In this document: piece after piece, positions 55,464-63,987 of the stretch
How the letters are laid out: every line of letters begins with the position of its first letter
How positions within the stretch are numbered: the stretch's first letter is position 1
Assembly (NCBI RefSeq): GCF_004114375.1
Contig: NZ_CP034693.1
Span: 99,121-163,120 of the forward strand
Source of the DNA: Halorubrum sp. BOL3-1
GTDB taxonomy: Archaea > Halobacteriota > Halobacteria > Halobacteriales > Haloferacaceae
DNA: 64,000 nt
Direction of reading: 5' to 3'
Made by a program: the position numbers and the translations under genes
The notes under the pieces: generated by a model
What the model saw: only the letters and a program-made list of their open reading frames with translations
Told to the model about the DNA's origin: nothing
The model's database searches: none

Positions 55464-56411
55464 ATGCGTGCCGTTGAGCGAGCGGAGGGTACTCTTGTTG
55501 GAATAGCAGTGGGTGATGCAACCGGCCGTCCGCTGGAGTTTAAAAAAAATATTGATGAAGAAGATCATGTCAGTGGACCTACTTCCGGTGGATCTCCATT
55601 CGGTCCTACAGGCAGCGTAACTGATGATACTCAGCAAACAATCTGCGTTTCTAAGAGTCTTCAAGACCGATCTTGTTTTGATCCCGAAGACACTGTAGCT
55701 AGGCTAATTGATTGGTATCGCTCTAACCCACGTGATATCGGATTTCTCACGAGGGATGTTCTACAAAAAATTGATGCGGGAAAAGAATGGAGATTAGCAA
55801 GTTACGAGACATATCGGCAGACTCCCTCAGGTCAAGAGGCGGGAAACGGAAGTCTGATGAGATGTGCTCCTATTTCGATAGCTTTCAGTTCGGATATGGA
55901 ATCTCGCCGTAGTGTAAGTCGTACCTGTTCAGCTCTCACCCATTTTGATCCACGATGTCAGTGGTCTTGCGTGGCCCTGAATGAAATAATTTCAGAGATC
56001 CTTACTACTGGGTCTGTTAGTTTGGATGAAGTTGTTTCTAGACTCCCTCATCGGGCTCCTAACGAACTTATTGAGGCACTCGAATCACTCCCTCTTTCGA
56101 ATCCAGGCTCGGCAGACCGTAGTGGATACGTGATTTCAACTCTGAGGATTTCATTACATTACGGACTAACCGCTACCAACTTTGAAAAGGGATTGCTAGA
56201 CGCAGTGAATAGAGGCGGTGACGCTGACACTATCGGTGCAATTTCCGGAGCTATACTAGGCGCTAGATTTGGACTGGATTCGTTCCCCAATGAATGGATT
56301 GAATGTGTCCAGCATACAGAGAGCCTTCGACAAATTTCCAGAAGTATTCTCACACATAGATTTCCAAAATTCACAAACGAAAACAACAAATACAATTTGA
56401 ATGATGTTTAG
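55464..56411 (+). CDS. ADP-ribosylglycohydrolase (DraG/ARH-like)
   Basis: A 315-residue protein of the ADP-ribosylglycohydrolase family, which removes ADP-ribose from arginine or other acceptors using two Mg2+ ions. All signature motifs are visible: GIAVGDATG at residues 13-21, SVTDDTQQ at 51-58 (metal-binding TDD), GNGSLMR at 127-133, and NRGGDADTIGA at 249-259 (second metal site). Length and order fit DraG-like enzymes. It is in an apparent operon with the ART-like gene, where it would reverse self-modification, making it an enzymatic antidote. AT-rich like its neighbours. Confidence 0.88.
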   Translation: MRAVERAEGTLVGIAVGDATGRPLEFKKNIDEEDHVSGPTSGGSPFGPTGSVTDDTQQTICVSKSLQDRSCFDPEDTVARLIDWYRSNPRDIGFLTRDVLQKIDAGKEWRLASYETYRQTPSGQEAGNGSLMRCAPISIAFSSDMESRRSVSRTCSALTHFDPRCQWSCVALNEIISEILTTGSVSLDEVVSRLPHRAPNELIEALESLPLSNPGSADRSGYVISTLRISLHYGLTATNFEKGLLDAVNRGGDADTIGAISGAILGARFGLDSFPNEWIECVQHTESLRQISRSILTHRFPKFTNENNKYNLNDV

Positions 56412-56789
56412 AACCATCGTTCGGCAAATAATTCAATTCGTCCAGTCAAATATAGCTGATCTGAGAGTGATGAAACGCATTTTGAATCACTGAGTACGGT
56501 TGTAACACTCATTTGGAGAACCGGGATCTGTATACTGAACTGCTCGCCTGACAGTATAAACACTTAATAATAATTTCTAGATACGATTCCCAGTTTCTAA
56601 CGCTCAGTTACTTTAGACTAAAATATACGCATGTATATTTGAGTAATATTTTAATATGTCAAAATTACGCTTGACCAGTATTGGATACAATTGTAGTCCA
56701 AATTTTGCTATCAAATCTCTCTCAGTAAACAGCACTTGAGGTCACGGTAGCTAGTGTTGAAAAATAATAAAGGAAATATATAATCTGAG
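56412..56789. other. AT-rich intergenic region
   Basis: A 378-bp AT-rich interval between convergent genes. No gene or strong repeat was seen. It forms the right edge of the AT-rich cassette. Confidence 0.4.
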
Positions 56790-57467
56790 TCATGGGTCAG
56801 CCTCCTCGTCTTGGGTCGACTCAATTGTTCCACCGGCGTAAACACCTGGGAACTCTTCATTTGTGTCCTCAAGCTCTTCGAGGTCCGCGGAGTCGAGCTT
56901 TCCGGCCTTGACTAGCGCACCAACCTCGCTAGGTGTCAACTGTCCACCTTCGCCCTCCTCTATCCTCTCGTAGAGTTGGTCGACATTGGGCTCGTATTCG
57001 ATGTCGATATCCACGTCAACGCTGTTCGCTCTCCCAGACCACCGACCAGACGTATCGTAGTTGGCACCCAGATAGAGACCGCGCTCTAATATCTGTCCCA
57101 TTCGACCGGTATCTTGGTCTATTCCGATGTACATGAATGCCAGTATCGATGAGAATGCAGTGTTGAGTTCCTCAGTATCGAACGCCTCCATGATTTTCTC
57201 CCACTCACTCTGCTCTAGCAGGAGCCAGAGCAGATTGAAGTCACGGATGCCCTCGATGGTCCGCTCTCGGATCGCTTGGCGGCGATTGAGTTCGGTCTGG
57301 TCGTGACTGTAGTCTTTCATCCCACAGAGGTACTCCCTGTCGGTCGGAGAGAGGATACCACGGGGACGGTCAACCGGATCTAAAAGCGACTCGCTGGAGA
57401 GGCCATCCTTCGCGTCTTCAACACCTGTGAACAGTTCTCGGTTGTTGTCCTGATCCTCATCACTCAT
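56790..57467 (-). CDS. Conserved haloarchaeal hypothetical protein, 225 aa
   Basis: Starts at ATG 57467 (MSDEDQDNNRELFTGVEDA). The central region PRGILSPTDREYLCGMKDYSHDQTELNRRQAIRERTIEGIRDFNLLW is a pattern I recognise from many haloarchaeal proteins of unknown role, and LTPSEVGALVKAGKLDSADLEEL follows near the C-terminus. Soluble, acidic. The upstream in-frame ATG at 57533 is less likely because the extra residues are basic and unlike the rest. Its function is unknown. Confidence 0.65.
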   Translation of the reverse strand: MSDEDQDNNRELFTGVEDAKDGLSSESLLDPVDRPRGILSPTDREYLCGMKDYSHDQTELNRRQAIRERTIEGIRDFNLLWLLLEQSEWEKIMEAFDTEELNTAFSSILAFMYIGIDQDTGRMGQILERGLYLGANYDTSGRWSGRANSVDVDIDIEYEPNVDQLYERIEEGEGGQLTPSEVGALVKAGKLDSADLEELEDTNEEFPGVYAGGTIESTQDEEADP

Positions 57468-57877
57468 ACAAGTCGAAATCCTCCTAATAGGGAATTCTCT
57501 GTGTGCCGGAATAATTTTATCGGTGGCGGGCACTCCTCTAGATAAGCGTGGATAGCATCCGACTCAACTCACGGCCGGCGGTCACGAGTACGGTAGTCGG
57601 AGAGGAGCCACGCACGAGACTGGAAACAACCCGGTACTACGGTACGCAGCGCTCAGCGTTGAATCAGGCGATGTCGGCGACACCCCGCCAAGGAACCCGC
57701 CGACATCTGAAGCAAACTTACGACCGGACAGGCCAACCATGACGGCTAACCGTTGCCCGCTACCACCAAGTCGATTTTCGACTAACAAAGGTGTTTCGGG
57801 GCTATCGTCGAGAATCCCCCGATCGGTGGGCCTGTCCGTTCGTACTGACCGGGATCGCCCGGCACCGAACGGACTCA

Positions 57878-58054
57878 ATGACCGAATCCCACGATAATAC
57901 GGAGACAGTAGCACAGCACGATGAACAGACGTCAGTCGAAGAGCTGGTCCAGAGCCATCTCGATACGTTCTCGGAACTTGCCGACTCTGACCTACCGATC
58001 GCGGAAGACGCCGAGAAGGCTATCGCACTAACCGACGGAGGAGAAGACCAGTGA
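57878..58054 (+). CDS. Small acidic hypothetical protein, 58 aa
   Basis: From ATG 57878: MTESHDNTETVAQHDEQTSVEELVQSHLDTFSELADSDLPIAEDAEKAIALTDGGEDQ. It is acidic and helical and typical of small haloarchaeal plasmid proteins. It ends 5 bp before the 3' end of the convergent integrase gene. No function is known; it could regulate excision, but that is a guess. Confidence 0.55.
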   Translation: MTESHDNTETVAQHDEQTSVEELVQSHLDTFSELADSDLPIAEDAEKAIALTDGGEDQ

Positions 58055-58059
58055 GTTGC

Positions 58060-59361
58060 TCACACGTCGAGCAGCTCGCGCCGGAGCCGAGGCGACTCGT
58101 CGAGGAGTTGCCGGAACTCCAACACTGCGCCGGCGAGTTCAGTGTCGGCCTGTGCGGCGGACTCGATGATTCGGTTGTCCTGCTCGTTGACAGCGTCCTC
58201 GGTCGTCCGGTCGGCGGGAGCGCCGCACCGCGGACAGAACTGGGCGGTCGGCTTGAGTGTCTCGCGACAGTTCCCGCAGGTCTTCGGCTTCGACGGCCCG
58301 GTGTCGTCGTCCGCTTCCTCGACGTATCCAGTCTTGACCCGGATCTTCTCGTTTCGTTGCCGGTCGGTCGTGTGGTCGTAGGCCTGGAGCATCCGTTTGT
58401 CGTTCCAGCCGGCGATGTGTTGGATCTCCTGGGGCTGGAATCCCTCCCGGGACAGGCGAGTGATTCCGGTGTGCCGGAAGTTGTGCGGGTTCACCGGCTT
58501 CTCGATGTCGGCCCGGTCGGCGCAGATCTTGAGCATACTGCGCAACGCGTCGGTGCTGAGAGCACACTCCTCCGGGTTGTCGTAATCGTAGTTTCGGAGG
58601 ACCGGCCAGAGGGGCGATTCGTCCCGTGGGTCGGGATGGTTCTGGTTGAGCCAGGTACGGAGTTCGGCACTGCTCTGGAGGATCGGATATCGCTTGTCCG
58701 GCGCGCCCTTGTGACTGGATCCGTTCGGGTTCGGAGTGAAGTATGGACGTTTGGTGTTGAGGTCGTGGACGTCCTTGACTCGGAGTTGAAGAGCCAGGGA
58801 CGCGCGAGCGCAACTGTCGACCAAGAACTCGATGAGCGCCGGATCCCGGTGGTTTTTCGTATGCTGTTTCAGCGCTTCGATGTCCTCGGGCTCAAGGATC
58901 TCGTCTTCGTTGACGCGACTGATGCTCTGGGAGGGCGTGTCGATCCCCTCGTAGAAGCCGAAGTCCTCGTAGTCGGGTTCGTCGTCGAGCCACTCGAAGA
59001 AGACCTTGATAGCCGCCTTGTATCCCCTCATGCCGCTGCCGTTGGGTTCGAGTCCGTATCCGTCCTGGTCCTTCGGCTTGGTGAGGGTCCGGATGAGGTC
59101 GCGGTAATCGGATCGATCCATCTCGACGAGGGGGACCGCAGCTCTGTCGGAGGCATTTCGAAGACTACTGAGGTCCCGATACAACGTATTGAGCGCGACG
59201 TCCTGGTTACCCTGTCTTTCCATACGAACGAAGTCGTGGATCGCTTTTCGGTCGGATCCGTCGATATCGCTCTCCTCAAGCAGCTCCCACTGCCGATCGA
59301 GCTTATTTTGTGTGTTGCTGGCGTCGTCGACGTTCATCGTATATTGCCTAACTCGGGCCAT
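58060..59361 (-). CDS. Tyrosine recombinase/integrase with C-terminal zinc ribbon
   Basis: A 433-residue XerC/D-type recombinase. The N-terminal SAM-like core-binding domain lies at about residues 20-140 (SGMRGYKAAIKVFFEWLDDE). The catalytic domain has Arg I in CARASLALQLRVKDV near 190, HNFRHTGITRL (H-x-x-R-H) near 305, GWNDKRML and the tyrosine in LQAYDH near 338. A zinc ribbon, CGNCRETLKPTAQFCPRCG, lies near 367-385, which is common in haloarchaeal integrases. It probably integrates or resolves a mobile element or plasmid. ATG 59361 is used. It appears intact. Confidence 0.9.
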   Translation of the reverse strand: MARVRQYTMNVDDASNTQNKLDRQWELLEESDIDGSDRKAIHDFVRMERQGNQDVALNTLYRDLSSLRNASDRAAVPLVEMDRSDYRDLIRTLTKPKDQDGYGLEPNGSGMRGYKAAIKVFFEWLDDEPDYEDFGFYEGIDTPSQSISRVNEDEILEPEDIEALKQHTKNHRDPALIEFLVDSCARASLALQLRVKDVHDLNTKRPYFTPNPNGSSHKGAPDKRYPILQSSAELRTWLNQNHPDPRDESPLWPVLRNYDYDNPEECALSTDALRSMLKICADRADIEKPVNPHNFRHTGITRLSREGFQPQEIQHIAGWNDKRMLQAYDHTTDRQRNEKIRVKTGYVEEADDDTGPSKPKTCGNCRETLKPTAQFCPRCGAPADRTTEDAVNEQDNRIIESAAQADTELAGAVLEFRQLLDESPRLRRELLDV

Positions 59362-59484
59362 ATATTAAGACGTTTTGGCTTAACAAGCGCCAGATGTCCG
59401 TAATTACTGACGGTGTACAGGGCCGAGTGCCCATCTCAGAAAGTGACCAGACCTTATTTTATCCAGAGGGTCGCATCTACGCTA

Positions 59485-61293
59485 ATGCCAGATACCGCTC
59501 GCCCGTGGCTCCCTGAAGATACTGACGAGACATTTGATCCGCTTGAACACGCAGACATAGAACCCAGCCCAGAGACGCCACTAGTCGTTACCCCACGTGG
59601 CGGTGATCGGGAAGTGGGTCGGAGTTGCTATCAGATCGATACCCAACACGGTCGATATCTCGTTGACTGCGGGCTCAGTCAGGGCACCGGTGACAAGTTC
59701 CCTGATCTCCGGGGATTACAGCCGCAGTCAATTAATGCCGTGTTTCTTACGCACGCTCACGTTGACCACTGTGGTGGGCTTCCTGTTCTTGAAAACCGGA
59801 ATCTTCTCGCAGACAATGCTCCTGTTGTCACTACCCCACCGACAGCTTCGATTGCGTCGCTCATGCTTGAGGATTCACTGAAGATTCATCGGCGTGAAAC
59901 TGATGGGTCATCTGCTGTCCAGCAGTTTACTAGCCGCGATGTAGCCGAAGTGTGTGACCGCTTCCAGACGGTCGACTACGGTGGTGGTCGTATCGAGGGC
60001 GTTGCTCCGGTTTCGGATGTTGAACCAGCTGTTTTCCAATTAGGTAATGCCGCTCACCTGCTTGGATCTGCTTGGGTAGTGATTCAGACCAGCGGGTACC
60101 GCGTTTGCTTTTCAGGCGATCTCGGCGGGCGAGCGACACATCTTCCAGACATGAGCCCGCCACCGGAGTCAGATCTACTCATGCTGGAGTCAACCTACGG
60201 TAATACTCATAGCCACCCCTCTCTCAGCGGCGCTCGCACGGGCCTCTGGGAAGACATCGAACGAGCGGTCCAAACACGTGAACCGGTGCTGATCCCCACG
60301 TTCGCGATCGGTCGCGCTCAGACTATTCTACTGATCATCGCGGAGCGGTTTCACATGCTGTCTGCTGACCTTCGCGACCGCGTTGAGATTGTGCTTGATG
60401 GCATGGCGGTTGAGGGGACTGGCATCTACCACGAATACGTCGACGACACGAATTATTTCGCTGAGTCGTTAGTCAACCGTGTTGTCGAGAGCGGCGAGAC
60501 TGAACCGTTCTTTGCGGAGTCGTTCACCATCCCTAAGACTGACCAAGACCGTCAAGAAATTCTCACACGCGCAGCACAGGATGGTACTGTTCCCGTAATA
60601 ATCTCACCGTCAGGGATGCTGACTGGGGGAAACTCGCCTCGATACCTGGCGGAGTTTGCGGCTCGCTTTGGGAATTCATCAGTGTTCTTGACCGGGTATC
60701 AGGCCGCAAATACCACCGGCCGTACCCTTCAGTCGCAGTATCAGGCTGATCAAGAGACCGTTTCAGCCACGATTGACGCGACACCGTTCAGCACTGACTG
60801 GCCCGAAAGCAGTGACGTTCAGTGGGTTCACCCAGAGAATACAGGCGATTCAGAGCTGAAAACCCGGATATCATTTTCCGCTGACTGGATTTCACTGGTA
60901 GAGGGGCTTAGTGGCCACGCTGCACAGAGTGGCTTACTCTCGTTTGCCCGGACAGCTGCGCCGGACACGATCGGATTAATTCACGGCCCTGACTATGCCC
61001 AAGAGCGACTTGGCCCACACCTTGCTGAGAACGTCGCGAGCGTCGACCAGGTTACTCGAAGCCGACGAATGACCCCAATTGCAGTTGGGACTGAGACAAA
61101 TGTTGATATGGCGGCAATCTCACCAGAGGAGATAGACAACACCGGCTATACCGAGCTTGAAGATCAGATCGACCATCTCTACGACCTGTTGAGCAAACTC
61201 AATGAAGAGGTTGCCTCTGCTCGTAACGAGGCAGGACTCTCCGAAGCGGAGATTCGAGAAGTAGTTCAAGACGAAATGGAGACTAAGGAATAG
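59485..61293 (+). CDS. Beta-CASP metallo-beta-lactamase nuclease
   Basis: A 602-residue MBL-fold protein related to mRNA 3'-end processing and RNase J-type enzymes. The zinc motif HAHVDHCGG is near residues 93-101. Further metal ligands are in GSAWVV...FSGDLG and ESTYGN, followed by the beta-CASP region (PTFAIGRAQ) and the late His in GLSGHAAQ. The C-terminal 60 residues are a coiled coil (LEDQIDHLYDLLSKLNEEVASARNEAGL), absent in the housekeeping enzymes. ATG 59485 fits the length; an upstream ATG would add unlike residues. The island context suggests a role in nucleic-acid processing or defence, which is inferred. Confidence 0.85.
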   Translation: MPDTARPWLPEDTDETFDPLEHADIEPSPETPLVVTPRGGDREVGRSCYQIDTQHGRYLVDCGLSQGTGDKFPDLRGLQPQSINAVFLTHAHVDHCGGLPVLENRNLLADNAPVVTTPPTASIASLMLEDSLKIHRRETDGSSAVQQFTSRDVAEVCDRFQTVDYGGGRIEGVAPVSDVEPAVFQLGNAAHLLGSAWVVIQTSGYRVCFSGDLGGRATHLPDMSPPPESDLLMLESTYGNTHSHPSLSGARTGLWEDIERAVQTREPVLIPTFAIGRAQTILLIIAERFHMLSADLRDRVEIVLDGMAVEGTGIYHEYVDDTNYFAESLVNRVVESGETEPFFAESFTIPKTDQDRQEILTRAAQDGTVPVIISPSGMLTGGNSPRYLAEFAARFGNSSVFLTGYQAANTTGRTLQSQYQADQETVSATIDATPFSTDWPESSDVQWVHPENTGDSELKTRISFSADWISLVEGLSGHAAQSGLLSFARTAAPDTIGLIHGPDYAQERLGPHLAENVASVDQVTRSRRMTPIAVGTETNVDMAAISPEEIDNTGYTELEDQIDHLYDLLSKLNEEVASARNEAGLSEAEIREVVQDEMETKE

Positions 61294-61329
61294 GGTTCTT
61301 CAACCACCTCTAGGGGCTCAAAGACCGTG

Positions 61330-61430
61330 TTATAACAAGCGATGGTTGATCTCGAGGGCATCGACAAGGTTGTTAGCAAGCACACAATGGAGCGGACGCA
61401 GGCGTTTGGTCTAACGATCAAAGTGAGTAC
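61330..61430 (+). pseudogene. Remnant of hypothetical protein A
   Basis: Contains IDKVVSKHTMERTQAF, matching the C-terminus of the 78-residue protein at 6942-7178, then runs on without the stop because of an extra base. The N-terminal half is missing. It shows that the pair A+B was duplicated together. Confidence 0.6.
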
Positions 61431-61468
61431 TCAGAGGCCCTCCGGTACGGATAGTTTATCCGTCTGAT

Positions 61469-61777
61469 GTGAGAATTGAAAATATGGGCGACTCGGATTC
61501 TCCAGCCGTCTCGGTATCTCTCTCTGGTCCCACAGATATTCCAGCCGTCCTGAATCGGGCTGGCATCGATTACGTTAGTGTCCATGATCACCGACTCCTT
61601 GCTATCTATCAGACGGCCATTTTCAATGTGACAACCGGCCCTCCGGAGATATCGAATGCACACACACTCGAGATCGAATGTTGGGAGACACCAATTCCAT
61701 CTCACGCCGATGAACGGTCGAAACAAGAGCTTATTCGAGACTTTACCGGCGTATTTGATTCTGTTGAGGACAACTGA
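61469..61777 (+). CDS. Hypothetical protein B (second copy)
   Basis: A 102-residue protein from GTG 61469, or 97 residues from ATG 61484, closely related to protein B at 6584-6949 (SDSPAVSVSLSGPTDIPAVLNRAGIDYVSVHDHRLLAIY). The longer N-terminus of the first copy is broken here by stops and a frameshift. The core reading frame is kept despite loss of its partner gene A, which hints that B has a function of its own. No family was recognised. Confidence 0.55.
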   Translation: MRIENMGDSDSPAVSVSLSGPTDIPAVLNRAGIDYVSVHDHRLLAIYQTAIFNVTTGPPEISNAHTLEIECWETPIPSHADERSKQELIRDFTGVFDSVEDN

Positions 61778-61836
61778 GAGTTTCACTTCAGTGGCTCAAT
61801 CCGATTAGCGCAATAATCACGACCACGAGGACCTAC

Positions 61837-62089
61837 TTATTCGGTAGTTGCTTCTCCCACTATATCGATCTTCTCGTCTGTCACCCGTACAGCTCGTAGA
61901 CGATTTCGTCGATCAGGTCGTTTGTCTTCGGTATCTTCTCGTCGACCTTCTGGGCACGCTCGACTTTTTTGAGGTAGTTCTCCAAATCGTCGGCCACGTC
62001 GTCGACGTCTGGCAACTCGATCGACTTCAGCCTGTCGACGAGCGAGTTCGTCTTTCTCGACGTCTCACGGAAGTTCGCAAAGCCAACCT
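61837..62089 (-). pseudogene. C-terminal remnant of an Eco57I-type R-M protein
   Basis: From the IS boundary the frame reads GFANFRETSRKTNSLVDRL and continues to KTNDLIDEIVYELYG before a stop at 61881. A one-base shift then restores LTDEKIDIVGEATTE and a stop at 61837. The ending ELYGLTDEKIDIV is the characteristic C-terminus of type IIG/Eco57I enzymes. The 5' remainder is cut by the ISH3-type element and is not found on its other side beyond about 10 bp. Confidence 0.7.
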
Positions 62090-63487
62090 CAGTACCTCAC
62101 AAAGCATCCTCGGCTAGCTGTTTCTGCGGCCTGAGTTCTGTGTCGAAGCGGTTGTACTGAGGCTCTTGACGAGAGAATTACGGTGGATCGACAGAGAGCT
62201 GTCGCTGTCGGCGGCGATCAGCCGCCGACGCGACAGCGTCGCCACTCACTCTGCTGGCTTGCTCGGTCGGTGGTTAGCGGTAGAATCGGTCGTCAGGTGG
62301 CCGATTCGCGGGGACGGCCCGACGCACCGCGAGGGCCGTCCACGCAGCTCGTCGAACCATATTGACGAACTCCTTGTACGGCCACCACCAGAGGCGACGC
62401 CCGCCTCGGCGGGGCGTCGCCACATACTCGTAGTGAAGGTACCGCCAGACGTTCTGTAAGAGGAGACTCACCACCACGTACAGCAGTCGTACCGTTGGAT
62501 CTCGTGTTGTCGTTGTCGCTATCGCTTGCTCAAACAATCGATAGCTCGATTCGATACCGAACCGCTTGCTGTAGTGGTATCGAGCGTCGCGTGGTGAGTC
62601 GATGAACGGCGCGTCAGCGGCGTAGCCGTGACGCGCCACCCCGTTCTCGTCATACTTCCCGTTCAGGTACGTACAGTCGATGTAGACGGGAAACTCGACG
62701 GTCCAGCTGTGACCGTCGAGTTTCCCTGTCAGATCGTGCTGAATGACGCGGCTCCATCCTTCCGAGAGCTCCTGCTGAATCGTCTCACCCCACCGGATGA
62801 TCGGGATCACGTACGCGTAATTGTGCGCCTGAAGCAGCGTGAGACACTTACTGTCGTAGAATCCGCGATCAAGGTAGACGGCCTTGACCCCGGTGTCAAG
62901 GCCGTCTAGGACGCCAAAGAACTCAGCGAGGACACTGCTGGCGGTATCGCCGTCTCGGAGACGGCGTACCGCCAGCGTGTAGCGTTTGTTCGTCACACGC
63001 GCGTAGAGTGTGGCGTAGGCGTGGAACGCAGTGGTTCCACGCTTCGCTACCGAGTGATAGAGGTCGTCTGTGTCGTCTTCGTCACCGTAGTAGGGCCGCA
63101 GGTGGAGGTCTGCGCAGACCTCCACCTGCTCGGGGAGCAGTTCATCGAGATCCCTTCGAAGGAGCGTGTTAGCAACTCGTTCGAGCCGATCCGGCTTGAA
63201 CTTCGTCCGGAGATGGTAGAGGATCGTGTTCGCAGCGGGTGAGTTCTGGCTTGACGCGCAGAGCGTAGAGACAGAGGTCCCGTCGGCGCAAGCGCCGACG
63301 AGGACCTCATAGATGTCCTCAGCAGTGATCTCAGCGTTATTGGCTAAGGAGAGCGGAACTTCCTCGTCAAGGCGGTTGACGAGAAAGTTAAGAAGCTGGT
63401 CCTCGTGGATCTCACCGTCTGCTTGCTTGGTCGTAGACACACCTTCAGCAAGCAGACGTTCTAACTAAGCGGCTTTGTGAAGTACTG
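62090..63487 (-). mobile_element. ISH3-family insertion sequence
   Basis: A complete 1398-bp element. The terminal inverted repeats are CAGTACCTCACAAAGC at 62090-62105 and its near-complement GCTTTGTGAAGTACTG at 63472-63487 (one mismatch). It is flanked by the 5-bp direct repeat AACCT at 62085-62089 and 63488-63492. Size, repeat length and transposase fit the ISH3 family. Confidence 0.93.
62274..63440 (-). CDS. ISH3-family transposase
   Basis: A 388-residue transposase that begins MSTTKQADGEIHEDQLLNFL, characteristic of ISH3/ISH51-type elements. It has the family blocks CADLHLRPYYGDEDDTDDLYHS, AVYLDRGFYDSKCLTLL (catalytic Asp), YAYVIPIIRWGE, and RFGIESSYRLFEQA (catalytic Glu). The length matches the family (about 385-390). 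It fills the element and appears intact. GC-rich palindromes lie in its 3' flank (62205-62245). Confidence 0.93.
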   Translation of the reverse strand: MSTTKQADGEIHEDQLLNFLVNRLDEEVPLSLANNAEITAEDIYEVLVGACADGTSVSTLCASSQNSPAANTILYHLRTKFKPDRLERVANTLLRRDLDELLPEQVEVCADLHLRPYYGDEDDTDDLYHSVAKRGTTAFHAYATLYARVTNKRYTLAVRRLRDGDTASSVLAEFFGVLDGLDTGVKAVYLDRGFYDSKCLTLLQAHNYAYVIPIIRWGETIQQELSEGWSRVIQHDLTGKLDGHSWTVEFPVYIDCTYLNGKYDENGVARHGYAADAPFIDSPRDARYHYSKRFGIESSYRLFEQAIATTTTRDPTVRLLYVVVSLLLQNVWRYLHYEYVATPRRGGRRLWWWPYKEFVNMVRRAAWTALAVRRAVPANRPPDDRFYR

Positions 63488-63500
63488 AACCTCTTCTTGC

Positions 63501-63985
63501 TCAGTTCTTCCCAAACACCGATTTAATACATTCCGGCAGATTCGCCGCAGCAAAGGCAGACACAAACTCCTCGGCAAGGAGTTCACGCTCATCCGATACC
63601 CCCGATGAGAAGTCCTCTTCAATTACCTCTCTACGGCTCGCGATCTTCCGGATGACGGGGGATATGTCGATTTTTGGATTGTGACTCTTTACTTCACCCG
63701 TGTGGATGTCTTTCATCCACAGTATCCAGCGGAACCTGCCAGTCCCAATACCCACTAGGTACCGCTGATCGATATCACGGAGGAACTTACAGAACGCATC
63801 CCCTTCGAGATAGCGCTGAATATCCTCACTCGCGTGCGTTTTCTTTCAAACTCACAACAGATATATCCAAACCACCGTCGAGCGGTGCCGATATAGGCTT
63901 CTTCTCGGGGTTTCAAACCCACAACGGGTACATCCAAATCGGGTGGTATGATGCTGGACATACCGCCGGAAAAGAGTAGTTTCAA
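63501..63985 (-). pseudogene. Hypothetical protein broken by a frameshift
   Basis: The upper part, from ATG 63985, reads MKLLFSGGMSSIIPPDLDVPVVGLKPREEAYIGTARRWFGYICCEFERKRTR. Near 63840 coding similarity shifts frame, continuing as SEDIQRYLEGDAFCKFLRDIDQRYLVGIGTGRFRWILWMKDIHTGEV and so on to 63501. The two parts together would be about 155 residues. The start lies only 2 bp from an IS end at 63988, so the N-terminus may also be truncated. No family was recognised. Confidence 0.5.
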
Positions 63986-63987
63986 AC

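Noticed and set aside
58051..59403. Plus-strand ORF of 450 codons
   Set aside because: Antisense to the integrase with R/H/R/Y residues; its valine-rich sequence has no family character.
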